Of a DNA stretch of 7,961 bases, positions 1 to 6,044 are shown one piece after another. Source of the DNA: JBEBBU01 sp041158225 (lineage in GTDB: Bacteria > Pseudomonadota > Gammaproteobacteria > Methylococcales > Methylococcaceae); NCBI GenBank assembly GCA_041158225.1, contig JBEBBU010000155.1, positions 1 to 7,961 of the forward strand, in the 5' to 3' direction. Position numbers and translations under genes: made by a program. Position 1 is the stretch's first letter, and each line of letters opens with the position of its first letter. The notes under the pieces were generated by a model. That model saw only the letters and a program-made list of their open reading frames with translations, was not told the origin of the DNA and made no database searches.

Positions 1-504
1 TAGGAAAAAAAGGCAGATGACGAAGAGTACGGCCGAGGCAATATGATGGGGTAACTGTTTCATCAGCCCGGTAGTGCCTGACAGCAGTGTTTTTGACAGA
101 TAATCCCGGATGCCCTGATGACTCCATGGGTCGGCAAGTATGCTGTCCAGCCAGTATCCCGCCTGGTTTCCCGGCCAGGGTAGACCCTGCAGCCATTCCG
201 GACTGAAACGCCAGCTGCCTGGTGTTGTCGAAAGCTCCTCAAGGGTGGGTAATTCCTGCTGGATTTCAGTCATCATCCACAGCGGTGGGAGCGTAATCGC
301 GGCTACGATGGCCAAGGTCATCAGGAATGCGGTGACATTAGGGTGCGTGATCCAGCGCTGCCTGAGGCGGTCATAGACGGGCCAGCTCATGGTGGTGAAA
401 ATGGCTGCCCACAGGATGGCGTGCCAGAAAGGGCTGAGGAAAAGTCCGGCCAGTAGCAGCAGTCCGGCAATGCAGCCATGGCGGATGTATACAGCCGGCG
501 GCAT
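1..504 (-). CDS. AI-2E family (UPF0118/YdiK-PerM-like) membrane transporter, N-terminal part
   Basis: The reading frame is open from an ATG at 504 down to base 1 with no stop. It gives the first 168 residues of a protein that continues beyond the window; the family is usually about 350 residues. Seen: two hydrophobic stretches at about residues 11-41 joined by LSPFWHAILWAA, then WPVYDRLR, a third membrane segment at about 58-78, a polar mainly soluble stretch at about 80-150, and a new membrane segment from about 154. This order (short N-terminal hairpin, 'PF..AILWA....WP.Y.RL' pattern, then an extracytoplasmic insert) is that of the AI-2E/YdiK/PerM permeases, inner-membrane proteins of mostly uncertain substrate; the AI-2 name does not prove autoinducer transport. 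An AGAGG Shine-Dalgarno sequence at 512-516 lies 7 bases upstream of the ATG. The upstream GTPase stop ends at 508, so the two are very likely co-transcribed and translationally coupled. Confidence 0.82.
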   Translation of the reverse strand, partial: MPPAVYIRHGCIAGLLLLAGLFLSPFWHAILWAAIFTTMSWPVYDRLRQRWITHPNVTAFLMTLAIVAAITLPPLWMMTEIQQELPTLEELSTTPGSWRFSPEWLQGLPWPGNQAGYWLDSILADPWSHQGIRDYLSKTLLSGTTGLMKQLPHHIASAVLFVICLFFL

Positions 505-507
505 GCT

Positions 508-2118
508 TCAGCCTCTGCGTGCGATGATCTTGTCCATCCATGGCTGGGCTGCAGTATAGGTTTCGTCCAGTCTGTCATGAGCTTCATGGATCTGCTGCCG
601 GTAGCGGTCACAGTGTCTGGCGTGATCTGCAGCCTGGTCCTTCATGCTGTCTATGGCGGCTTCAACCTGGCTGGCCACAGTGTCCAGCCCCTGTTGCAGC
701 CCTTTTCGCAGCGCCTTGAGACCTGACGATTCGATGTGTGCCGAGGACATGCACAGCCGCGCCAGCAGCCATGGCAGCAGCCAGAGTATGGCGATCAGCA
801 GTGTGCTGTGCAGGGCAAAACGGCTGTCCAGCCAGTCGGCTCCCGTCTGGGTGCTATGCCAGTACTGGGTGACCACTTCGCTGCATACCCATAGCGCCGC
901 CAGACTGGGCAAGACCAGTGACAGCAGAGTGAAACTGCGATGCAGGCCACGGCGTAGCCGGCCACCTGGTGTAGCCAGTGCACGTCTCAACTGGGCTTCG
1001 GCATTGCTGCATACGGTTGCGCCCAACTGTTGCATGATGGGCGAAAGCGCAGCGTTCAGGGGCTCGACAGGGATGCCAGCATGATAGAGCGATGCCTGCA
1101 GTTGCCTGATGCTGCTGCTGGCGGTGATGTTGGCATAGTCATCCCACAGTGGCGACGATGATGGGGCTTCTGCTGCCAGCGTCTGCAGTCTGCCTTGACA
1201 GATGTCTTCCAGACAGGAGGGCAGGCGCCAGGCCAGACCGGACTGAATCGTGTCGGTAACGGCAGGCCAGGATGTCTGCCATGCACGCACCGTAGTTGTT
1301 GACTGGGCGGGTACGGCCAGTCGCGCTGCCATGCCATCCAGCCAGGTGAGCCATGCCTGCTGCCGCTCGCGCCTGCGTGCAAGGGCCAGCTGTTCGGGCA
1401 GACGGGCCGCCGCCATGGCATCAAGTGTTTCCAGCATGCTGTCAAAATCGTCATCCAGCAGCCGCTCGGTGGCCTGGGTGCGGAAGCAGAGCGGGTGTGC
1501 GAAACCCTCCTGATGGATAACACGGATAAAATCGACCCACTGGGCAGGATCTGCCCGATCCCACTGATTGAAACAGAACATCCAGCCGCAATGCGTGGAT
1601 GCCTGCTGTAACAGGCTCCAGCCCCTATGATCCCGGTAGCGTTCGGGACTGACGACATAGATCACGACGTCCACCGTCTGTAGCCACTGCAGGGTCAGGT
1701 TATGGTGATCTGTCTCAATGCTGTCAATATCGGGTGTATCCATCAGCACCAGATGACGCAGGCGGGATTCGTGATGGCGGTTGATGCGCAGGCCTGCCGT
1801 CGCCAGCCCTTCGGGAATCTGTGCCAGCAGGGTATCGGTGTGCAGATGGATGACCACATCAGTTGAAGTAGGACGGGTCACGCCAGTGGTGGCAATGGGA
1901 GTGCCCGCCATGCGGTTCAGCAGGCTGCTTTTGCCGGTACCTGTGCCGCCAAACAGCGCTACCACGAGCGGTCGCTGTTGTGGTCTGGTGAAGCTGGCTT
2001 CCGGTGTTTCCTGCTCCAGCGTCTGCAGCGCCACCACATCCTGTTCACCAAGCCAGCCTTCCTTTTCCAGGGTATGGATCCACGCCCTGAAACCGGGATC
2101 ATCGTGCAGCTGTTTCAT
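508..2118 (-). CDS. Dynamin-like/HSR1-type membrane GTPase (second of a tandem pair)
   Basis: 536 residues. Seen: an N-terminal G domain with P-loop GGTGTGKS (residues 57-64), a Thr-rich switch I region (about 78-86), G3 DTPD (127-130) within MDTPDIDSIE, and G4 NQWD (184-187), where Gln replaces the usual Lys of NKxD. A long mainly helical region follows, then two strongly hydrophobic segments at about 395-414 and 435-455, and a charged helical C-terminal tail (about 465-520). A P-loop GTPase with distal membrane segments and flanking helices resembles bacterial dynamin-like and HSR1-related proteins, which act on membranes. It shares DTPD[IF]DS[IL]E and E[RK]Y.D...W with the upstream GTPase, so the two are probably paralogues. 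Its ATG overlaps the upstream stop (ATGA, 2115-2118), with an AGGA Shine-Dalgarno 6 bases upstream (2125-2128). The biological role is unknown; GTP binding is well supported, membrane remodelling is inference. Confidence 0.85.
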   Translation of the reverse strand: MKQLHDDPGFRAWIHTLEKEGWLGEQDVVALQTLEQETPEASFTRPQQRPLVVALFGGTGTGKSSLLNRMAGTPIATTGVTRPTSTDVVIHLHTDTLLAQIPEGLATAGLRINRHHESRLRHLVLMDTPDIDSIETDHHNLTLQWLQTVDVVIYVVSPERYRDHRGWSLLQQASTHCGWMFCFNQWDRADPAQWVDFIRVIHQEGFAHPLCFRTQATERLLDDDFDSMLETLDAMAAARLPEQLALARRRERQQAWLTWLDGMAARLAVPAQSTTTVRAWQTSWPAVTDTIQSGLAWRLPSCLEDICQGRLQTLAAEAPSSSPLWDDYANITASSSIRQLQASLYHAGIPVEPLNAALSPIMQQLGATVCSNAEAQLRRALATPGGRLRRGLHRSFTLLSLVLPSLAALWVCSEVVTQYWHSTQTGADWLDSRFALHSTLLIAILWLLPWLLARLCMSSAHIESSGLKALRKGLQQGLDTVASQVEAAIDSMKDQAADHARHCDRYRQQIHEAHDRLDETYTAAQPWMDKIIARRG

Positions 2119-3833
2119 GCTGGGTCCTGCTGGCGTAGTGTTTCAAACCACTGTGTAGTCAGTATATGACCCTGGGTATTGCGCGTTGATGGTGCCAGCC
2201 ACCCGTAAAGGGGGGTGGTGAGCTGCTGCGCAAGCAGGGTGCTCACCGCCTGTTGCTGGCGCTGCCTGAGCTGGTTGGCGGCGTGATGCATATACTGTCC
2301 GAGTACACTTTCGGTCAGATAGCTGGTGATGCCCAGTGATGCCGGAGCCAGGATGAAATCCTGGATACCAATGCCACCGGTATGCAGGGTCAGCGCCAGC
2401 GCCGTGGCATCCGTCGCTGCACGTGTGGCACGCAGACTGTTGAGCAGGGCGGGATGCTGCTGCAAACGCGAGAAAAGCTGCCTGGCTGTGGCGTCAATGT
2501 CCTTTTGAAAATCGGCATGGTACAGCTGCCCGGCTTTTTCAAAGTCCAGGAGCAGACGTGGCTGTTCATCTTTCAGACGGCGTAGCAGTTTTGCCCATAC
2601 GGTTTCATCCAGCTGGCCGGGATTTTCAGTCAGTCCCAGCAGAAAATCCTGGGCCAGCTGTTGCAGGAGCCTGTCTTCATGATCCTGCTGGGCAGGTCTG
2701 GTGTTGACCCACTGGCTTAGCTGCCTTGCGGGCCAGGTGACCAGCTGGCGCAGCTGGTTCAAGGGCCCACCTATACCCGGAATTTCGAGTAGGCGCAGCA
2801 TTTCGGCCATGGCACGCTGGAAGCTTGTATTATGCAGGGGATGTTGCAGATAGGCTTTCTCGTAACATTCAAGAAAAAGTCGGGCCTGCTGTTCCAGCTG
2901 TTGCTGCCACTGGGTCTGCAAGGTTTCTTCTGCCAGCAGCGGAGCCAGCCAGGCTTCCCAATGGCAATCTCTCAGATGCCTGAATGCCTGGGATGAGGCC
3001 ATAGCTGAAGGTGTGCCCGTTTCCCGTTGCAGCAGCATACGCAACCGCTCTATACCCGGATCTGCAGCAAGATGCTGCGGCTCATAGGGCAAGGTGATCA
3101 ATGGGGGTACGCGATCCTGCCTGATCTGGTGCCAGCGTGCGCTGAATGATTCGCGCAGCATGGTTTCATAGCCATCGGGCACTTTATTGATGCAGACCAG
3201 GGTGGGAATGCCGAGCGGTTGCAGTAGACGGATGAGATGCCAGACGCTCTGGTCTGCATATTTTTCCTTGCTCAGAACCAGCAGGCAGAGGTCGGCCAGT
3301 GCAATGACCTTGAAAAGTGCAGTCCGATAGGCAGAAGCTTCCAGTGAATCAAAATCCGGTGTGTCCCAGACCACAAGATTTTCAGCGCGAAAGGCGGATG
3401 GCGTCTCAATAGCGGCAAGTGACCAGCATTCCAGATCCTGATGATCGGCCAGGCTGCTGGCGGGTAATAAACTGGCTGGTGCAAAGTACGGCACAAGAGA
3501 CTGCCTGATGCTGTCCATGTTCTGCGGCTGGCAGACAAACCCTTGAGCATGGCGGGTGAAACCGGCCAGAGGACTGGGTCTGGCACAGTCAGTCTGTAAC
3601 AGGGCATTGATCAGGCTGCTTTTGCCGGCCTGAGTGGGGCCAATGACGGCAATATGCTGCGGTGAACGAGGCAGATCGCGGTCTGCTGCCGGTTTTTGCA
3701 GCAGAGCCTGCGCCAGCACCAGCGTATGCAGCGGATGTCCGACATCCGCCGGTAGATTGCTGGCGGCTCTGAACGGTCTTGCATGGGTGGCCTCAAGCGC
3801 TTTAAGGCCTTCCAGCCAGGTTTGACTTTTCAA
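2115..3833 (-). CDS. Dynamin-like/HSR1-type GTPase (first of a tandem pair), TTG start
   Basis: 572 residues from a TTG at 3833-3831, chosen because AAAGGAGG (3843-3850) sits 9 bases upstream and no in-frame ATG or GTG lies near it. Seen: a helical N-terminal extension of about 60 residues, P-loop GPTQAGKS (65-72), candidate switch I Thr in GFTRH (91-95), G3 DTPD (157-160) within WDTPDFDSLE, and a G4-like NKVPD (216-220) carrying one residue more than NKxD. A long Gln- and Leu-rich, probably coiled-coil region covers about 280-460. A moderately hydrophobic glycine-containing stretch (about 480-512) could touch or enter the membrane, but it is less clearly transmembrane than the segments of the partner protein. 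The gene leads an operon with the second GTPase (4-bp overlap) and the AI-2E-family permease. GTPase assignment is firm from the motifs; a dynamin-like role, perhaps as a hetero-oligomer with its partner, is inferred from tandem arrangement and domain order. Confidence 0.84.
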   Translation of the reverse strand: MKSQTWLEGLKALEATHARPFRAASNLPADVGHPLHTLVLAQALLQKPAADRDLPRSPQHIAVIGPTQAGKSSLINALLQTDCARPSPLAGFTRHAQGFVCQPQNMDSIRQSLVPYFAPASLLPASSLADHQDLECWSLAAIETPSAFRAENLVVWDTPDFDSLEASAYRTALFKVIALADLCLLVLSKEKYADQSVWHLIRLLQPLGIPTLVCINKVPDGYETMLRESFSARWHQIRQDRVPPLITLPYEPQHLAADPGIERLRMLLQRETGTPSAMASSQAFRHLRDCHWEAWLAPLLAEETLQTQWQQQLEQQARLFLECYEKAYLQHPLHNTSFQRAMAEMLRLLEIPGIGGPLNQLRQLVTWPARQLSQWVNTRPAQQDHEDRLLQQLAQDFLLGLTENPGQLDETVWAKLLRRLKDEQPRLLLDFEKAGQLYHADFQKDIDATARQLFSRLQQHPALLNSLRATRAATDATALALTLHTGGIGIQDFILAPASLGITSYLTESVLGQYMHHAANQLRQRQQQAVSTLLAQQLTTPLYGWLAPSTRNTQGHILTTQWFETLRQQDPA

Positions 3834-3860
3834 TGACAGATGCCTCCTTTATAGTATCTT
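3833..3860 (+). promoter_or_regulatory. Possible sigma70-like promoter for the fmdB operon
   Basis: In the 75-bp divergent gap, ATGACA (3833-3838, 5 of 6 to TTGACA) is followed after 16 bases by TATCTT (3855-3860, 4 of 6 to TATAAT). A start site near 3867 would give a leader of roughly 40 bases. An alternative -10, TATAGT (3850-3855), has a -35-like TTGACT (3822-3827), but the spacing of 22 bases is too long. The call is weak; no convincing promoter for the minus-strand GTPase operon was seen in the same gap. Confidence 0.25.
3843..3850 (-). promoter_or_regulatory. Strong Shine-Dalgarno sequence for the TTG-started GTPase
   Basis: The minus strand reads AAAGGAGG, nearly fully complementary to the 3' end of 16S rRNA. 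It ends 9 bases before the TTG at 3833. It fixes the start codon of the GTPase gene and suggests that a strong ribosome site compensates for a weak start codon. Confidence 0.8.
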
Positions 3861-3897
3861 AAACCCAGAAGTCAGCTTTTTACAGCCATGAAGGCAC

Positions 3898-3901
3898 GGA
3901 G
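3898..3901 (+). promoter_or_regulatory. Ribosome binding site deciding the FmdB start
   Basis: GGAG lies 7 bases before the ATG at 3909. An in-frame ATG at 3888 would add the residues MKARRSL but lacks such a site, and FmdB proteins typically begin MP.Y.Y.C, as the protein from 3909 does. Confidence 0.65.
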
Positions 3902-3908
3902 ATCTCTT

Positions 3909-4127
3909 ATGCCCACTTACGATTATCACTGCCAGTCCTGTGAAACCGATTTTACCGCCATGCACAAGATCAGTGACCCTATACCTGAGTGCCCTGCCTG
4001 TCATTCATCTGAAATTGCTAAAAAAATCTCGGCGCCTGCCGTCATGGGAGCCAAGGCGGCCGCTCCTTCAGCACCGGCGCCAGCGCACGGCTGTGCCATG
4101 GGCGGCTGCGGCTGCAGGCCACACTGA
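3909..4127 (+). CDS. FmdB/CxxC_CXXC_SSSS-type zinc-ribbon protein
   Basis: 72 residues. Seen: the start MPTYDYHCQSC, paired cysteines C8/C11 and C28/C31 that would hold one zinc ion, and the strand between them ending in ECPACHS. These match the small FmdB-family putative regulatory proteins. The family is named from a formamidase-linked gene, but most members have no proven role. After the ribbon comes a low-complexity Ala/Pro linker (about 42-59) and a short tail with C62, C67 and C69 plus H60, ending in RPH; Gly/Cys-rich tails are common in proteobacterial members. The stop overlaps the next start (TGATG, 4125-4129), so it is translated together with the FMN-binding protein. In many proteobacteria FmdB genes sit by aspS; here the partner is different. 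Confidence 0.85.
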   Translation: MPTYDYHCQSCETDFTAMHKISDPIPECPACHSSEIAKKISAPAVMGAKAAAPSAPAPAHGCAMGGCGCRPH

Positions 4128-4675
4128 TGGTCTACCGCAGGTTCCAGTTTTATGCAGCCTTATGGCTGATGGCGTATGCCGCGGTATCCCATGCCCAGAT
4201 ATTCTACGGCCAGCAGGAAGCCATGGAACTGGCTTTTGGTGCCGGGGCTGAGGTGCAGAGTGAGCCGCTCTATCTGACGCCGGAACAGGTTGCAGAAGTT
4301 GAGAAGCTATCGCATAGCAAGCTGGATAGCGAACTGTTCACTTTTTACAGCGCAGAGCGGCAGGGGCGGGTTTATGCCTATGCTGCGATTGATTCCCATA
4401 CCGTGCGTTCCCAGAGCGAGAGTATTATGGTGGTGTTCAATCCTGCGGGTGCAGTGACACAGGTTGTGCTGCTCGCATTCAACGAGCCGCCCGAGTACCG
4501 CATGCCTGATCGCTGGATGGATCTGCTGCCGGGCAAATCCATGCAGCAGCTGGCGCTTGGCCAGGGGGTGGATGCCATTACCGGCGCTACTCTGACTTCA
4601 AGGGCAGTGGTCGCCAGCGTGCGCCGGGTCAAGGCGCTGTTCAGGCTTGCCCATCCTGAGCTGGGGGAAGGCTGA
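4127..4675 (+). CDS. Exported FMN-binding domain protein (covalent flavinylation motif)
   Basis: 182 residues. Seen: positively charged MVYRR, a hydrophobic core (about 7-20) and a likely signal peptidase site after SHA (residue 23), so the mature protein starts near QIFYG and is periplasmic. The C-terminal half carries DAITGATLTS (149-158). This fits the D-x-x-[ST]-G-A-T motif on which ApbE attaches FMN by a phosphoester to threonine (known for NqrC, RnfG and NosR); the acceptor is probably T155. The protein has a single FMN-binding domain and no other recognised domain, shorter than NqrC or NosR. Its start overlaps the fmdB stop and its stop overlaps the following membrane-protein start (TGATG at both), with only a weak AGG before the ATG, so translational coupling is likely. 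No ApbE gene lies in the window. I infer that it carries electrons outside the cytoplasm, probably with the neighbouring membrane protein. Confidence 0.82.
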   Translation: MVYRRFQFYAALWLMAYAAVSHAQIFYGQQEAMELAFGAGAEVQSEPLYLTPEQVAEVEKLSHSKLDSELFTFYSAERQGRVYAYAAIDSHTVRSQSESIMVVFNPAGAVTQVVLLAFNEPPEYRMPDRWMDLLPGKSMQQLALGQGVDAITGATLTSRAVVASVRRVKALFRLAHPELGEG

Positions 4676-5178
4676 TGCGGTATTTCGTCAGTGGCGAGCA
4701 TCAGCGAAAAATGCTGCTGAACGCAGTGGTATTGATGTTTCTTGGGTATACCATCCTGTTCTGGATCAGCAACGGACTGATGTATTTTCACCGTATGGGA
4801 CTGACGGCAGATTCAGTGACCAGCTACTATCTCGGTTCGGAAGACCTGTTCACCGAACCTAAAAGCTATGGTGCCATGCTGGAAGTGACGCATTTTCACC
4901 TGTTTGCCATGGGGATACTGGTGGTGACACTGGCGCATCTGGCGCTTTTCACCCCGCTGTCAGTGCGTCTGAAAGTCATGCTGGTGGTGAGTAGCTACCT
5001 GTCAGCCGTTGGTGACGAACTGTCCGGCTGGCTGGTAAGGTTTGTCCATCCCCTGTTCGCCTATGTCAAGATCGCCGCATTCCTGATGCTGGAAACCAGC
5101 CTGGCAGCGCTGATCATTGCCGTAAGCGCTGCCCTGCTGCAGGAGCGTCTGAGATCGCGGCAATCTACCAGATCTTGA
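4675..5178 (+). CDS. Four-helix membrane protein, possible heme-binding partner of the FMN protein
   Basis: 167 residues. Seen: four hydrophobic segments at about 14-36, 73-92, 98-118 and 129-154. The loop between the first two (about 37-70) is polar and contains SYYLGSEDLF. Histidines fall at or near helix ends: H39, H73, H75, H88 and H125. A four-helix bundle with such histidines could hold b-type heme, and single-domain FMN-binding proteins are often encoded beside membrane electron-transfer proteins; both points make a cytochrome-b-like quinone or heme partner plausible. I do not recognise a named family with certainty and there is no CxxCH motif for c-type heme. GGGGGA (4663-4668) is upstream of the ATG, which overlaps the previous stop. 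The last 14 bases overlap the end of the convergent gene at 5165. Confidence 0.78.
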   Translation: MRYFVSGEHQRKMLLNAVVLMFLGYTILFWISNGLMYFHRMGLTADSVTSYYLGSEDLFTEPKSYGAMLEVTHFHLFAMGILVVTLAHLALFTPLSVRLKVMLVVSSYLSAVGDELSGWLVRFVHPLFAYVKIAAFLMLETSLAALIIAVSAALLQERLRSRQSTRS

Positions 5179-5971
5179 AGTGCTTTTCCTGGTAGCCCTG
5201 TGGCACAGTGAAACGGGCAATATCAAGCGTCTCATGTCGGACGCTTTTCAGGGTCAGGCTCTGCCTGCTTTCTCCCTGTAACTGACGGATGTTTGCCGGG
5301 ATGCCATCATGTCCCTCAATGCGTATGCCGGGCAGGCCTCCGAGAAACTTCTGTGCCAGTCCGTGCATGCTGCTGTGGAGTTCAGCGGTAAAGTCCAGCA
5401 GATCGCGTAGTGCCTTGTAATCAATGGGTTCAAGCCTGAGTGCCTGCTGGCTGGCAAGGCAGATCTGTGCCGCAGTTTTGCCACCTCCCTCAACGACATC
5501 ATATTCATCGCATTGCCCACCCAGTGCCATAGCGGCCTGACCCTTGCGTTTCAGCTCATAATGTCCGGAGAGATAGCTGTCTGTATCCGAGAAGTCGATG
5601 CCACCCAGCATATTGTTCCACTTTTCCTGCTGTTTGGGATCGAGCTGTTTGATCTGCGAGCTCAGCCCCTTGAGTATCGGCTGGGCAATTTCAGCCTGAC
5701 TGGCCAGCTGTTCCAGACGTTTCTGGTTGATGATCATGTACTGCTTTTTGCGATGATTGATCAGCATGGCCGACTGCTGGGGAGGCAGGTAGAGCAGATC
5801 TGACCTGCCCCCCTCGGCAACCCCGGGAATAAGGACAAAACCATGGGCGACCATGACCTGATGGGGCGACTGCTCGTTGTTGATACGGTAGTCGAGGATC
5901 ACATCCGCATGGGCAGGCATGACGGGCAGGATCATGCATACAGATGTCAGTGCCAGAAAAAATGATTTCAT
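5165..5971 (-). CDS. Periplasmic protein of unknown function (DUF4412-like)
   Basis: 268 residues. Seen: a clear Sec signal peptide (MKSFFLALTS start, hydrophobic core, PAHA at 19-22 before D23). The mature part opens with VILDYRI and is predicted to be rich in beta strands, with a helical middle (about 83-121) containing QIKQLDPKQQEKW. The only mature cysteines are C154 and C171, which could form a disulfide. Short patterns such as 'YMIINQKRLEQL' and the strand-rich start resemble DUF4412-like periplasmic proteins in which a reporter of residue-level 'must be X' statements is repeated; I give this family only as a possibility. The ATG at 5971 has only a weak ribosome site. The gene is divergent from the CDF transporter over a 73-bp gap and converges on the FMN-module operon. 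No function is assigned. Confidence 0.8.
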   Translation of the reverse strand: MKSFFLALTSVCMILPVMPAHADVILDYRINNEQSPHQVMVAHGFVLIPGVAEGGRSDLLYLPPQQSAMLINHRKKQYMIINQKRLEQLASQAEIAQPILKGLSSQIKQLDPKQQEKWNNMLGGIDFSDTDSYLSGHYELKRKGQAAMALGGQCDEYDVVEGGGKTAAQICLASQQALRLEPIDYKALRDLLDFTAELHSSMHGLAQKFLGGLPGIRIEGHDGIPANIRQLQGESRQSLTLKSVRHETLDIARFTVPQGYQEKHFKIW

Positions 5972-6006
5972 CGTGCTAAGCTTTTCCCAGTGTTCTTCCA
6001 GAGCGC

Positions 6007-6012
6007 ATTATA
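6007..6012 (-). promoter_or_regulatory. Consensus -10 element upstream of the periplasmic protein gene
   Basis: The minus strand reads TATAAT, a perfect sigma70 -10, about 35 bases upstream of the ATG at 5971, giving a leader near 28 bases. No good -35 is seen at 16-18 bases. The element lies in the divergent gap shared with the CDF gene. Confidence 0.45.
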
Positions 6013-6032
6013 CCCTTCAAACCTGTCCCAGC

Positions 6033-6036
6033 GAGG
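6033..6036 (+). promoter_or_regulatory. Ribosome binding site deciding the CDF transporter start
   Basis: GAGG lies 8 bases before GTG at 6045. It supports that GTG rather than the far upstream in-frame ATG at 5919, which would start inside the divergent gene and add 42 residues unlike any CDF protein. Confidence 0.6.
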
Positions 6037-6044
6037 TTATCTTC

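Noticed and set aside
387..611. 74-codon minus-strand open frame across the GTPase/permease junction
   Set aside because: It is out of frame with both real genes, which cover it fully with good motifs.
644..1084. 146-codon plus-strand open frame
   Set aside because: It is antisense to the C-terminal half of the second GTPase, with no ribosome site or domain pattern; it reflects codon bias on the other strand.
1056..1658. 200-codon minus-strand open frame
   Set aside because: It lies wholly inside the second GTPase in another frame and has a shadow-like composition rich in Arg, Ser, Pro and Cys.
2400..3000. Frequent CAGCTG hexamers as a possible repeat family
   Set aside because: They follow from the common Gln-Leu and Leu-Gln pairs in the helical GTPase and show no regular spacing.
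3848..3853. TATAAA on the minus strand as a -10 for the GTPase operon
   Set aside because: It overlaps the Shine-Dalgarno sequence, so transcription would start at or past the ribosome site; no fitting -35 was found for alternatives.
3870..3885. AAGTCAGCTTTTT as a terminator in the divergent gap
   Set aside because: The T run has no GC-rich hairpin before it, and neither gene ends there.
4378..4791. 137-codon minus-strand open frame
   Set aside because: It is antisense to the FMN-binding and four-helix genes, which have signal peptide, FMN motif and coupled starts.
5919..6044. N-terminal extension of the CDF transporter from the ATG at 5919
   Set aside because: It would begin inside the divergent gene, adds 42 residues unlike CDF N termini, and the GTG at 6045 has a GAGG site.
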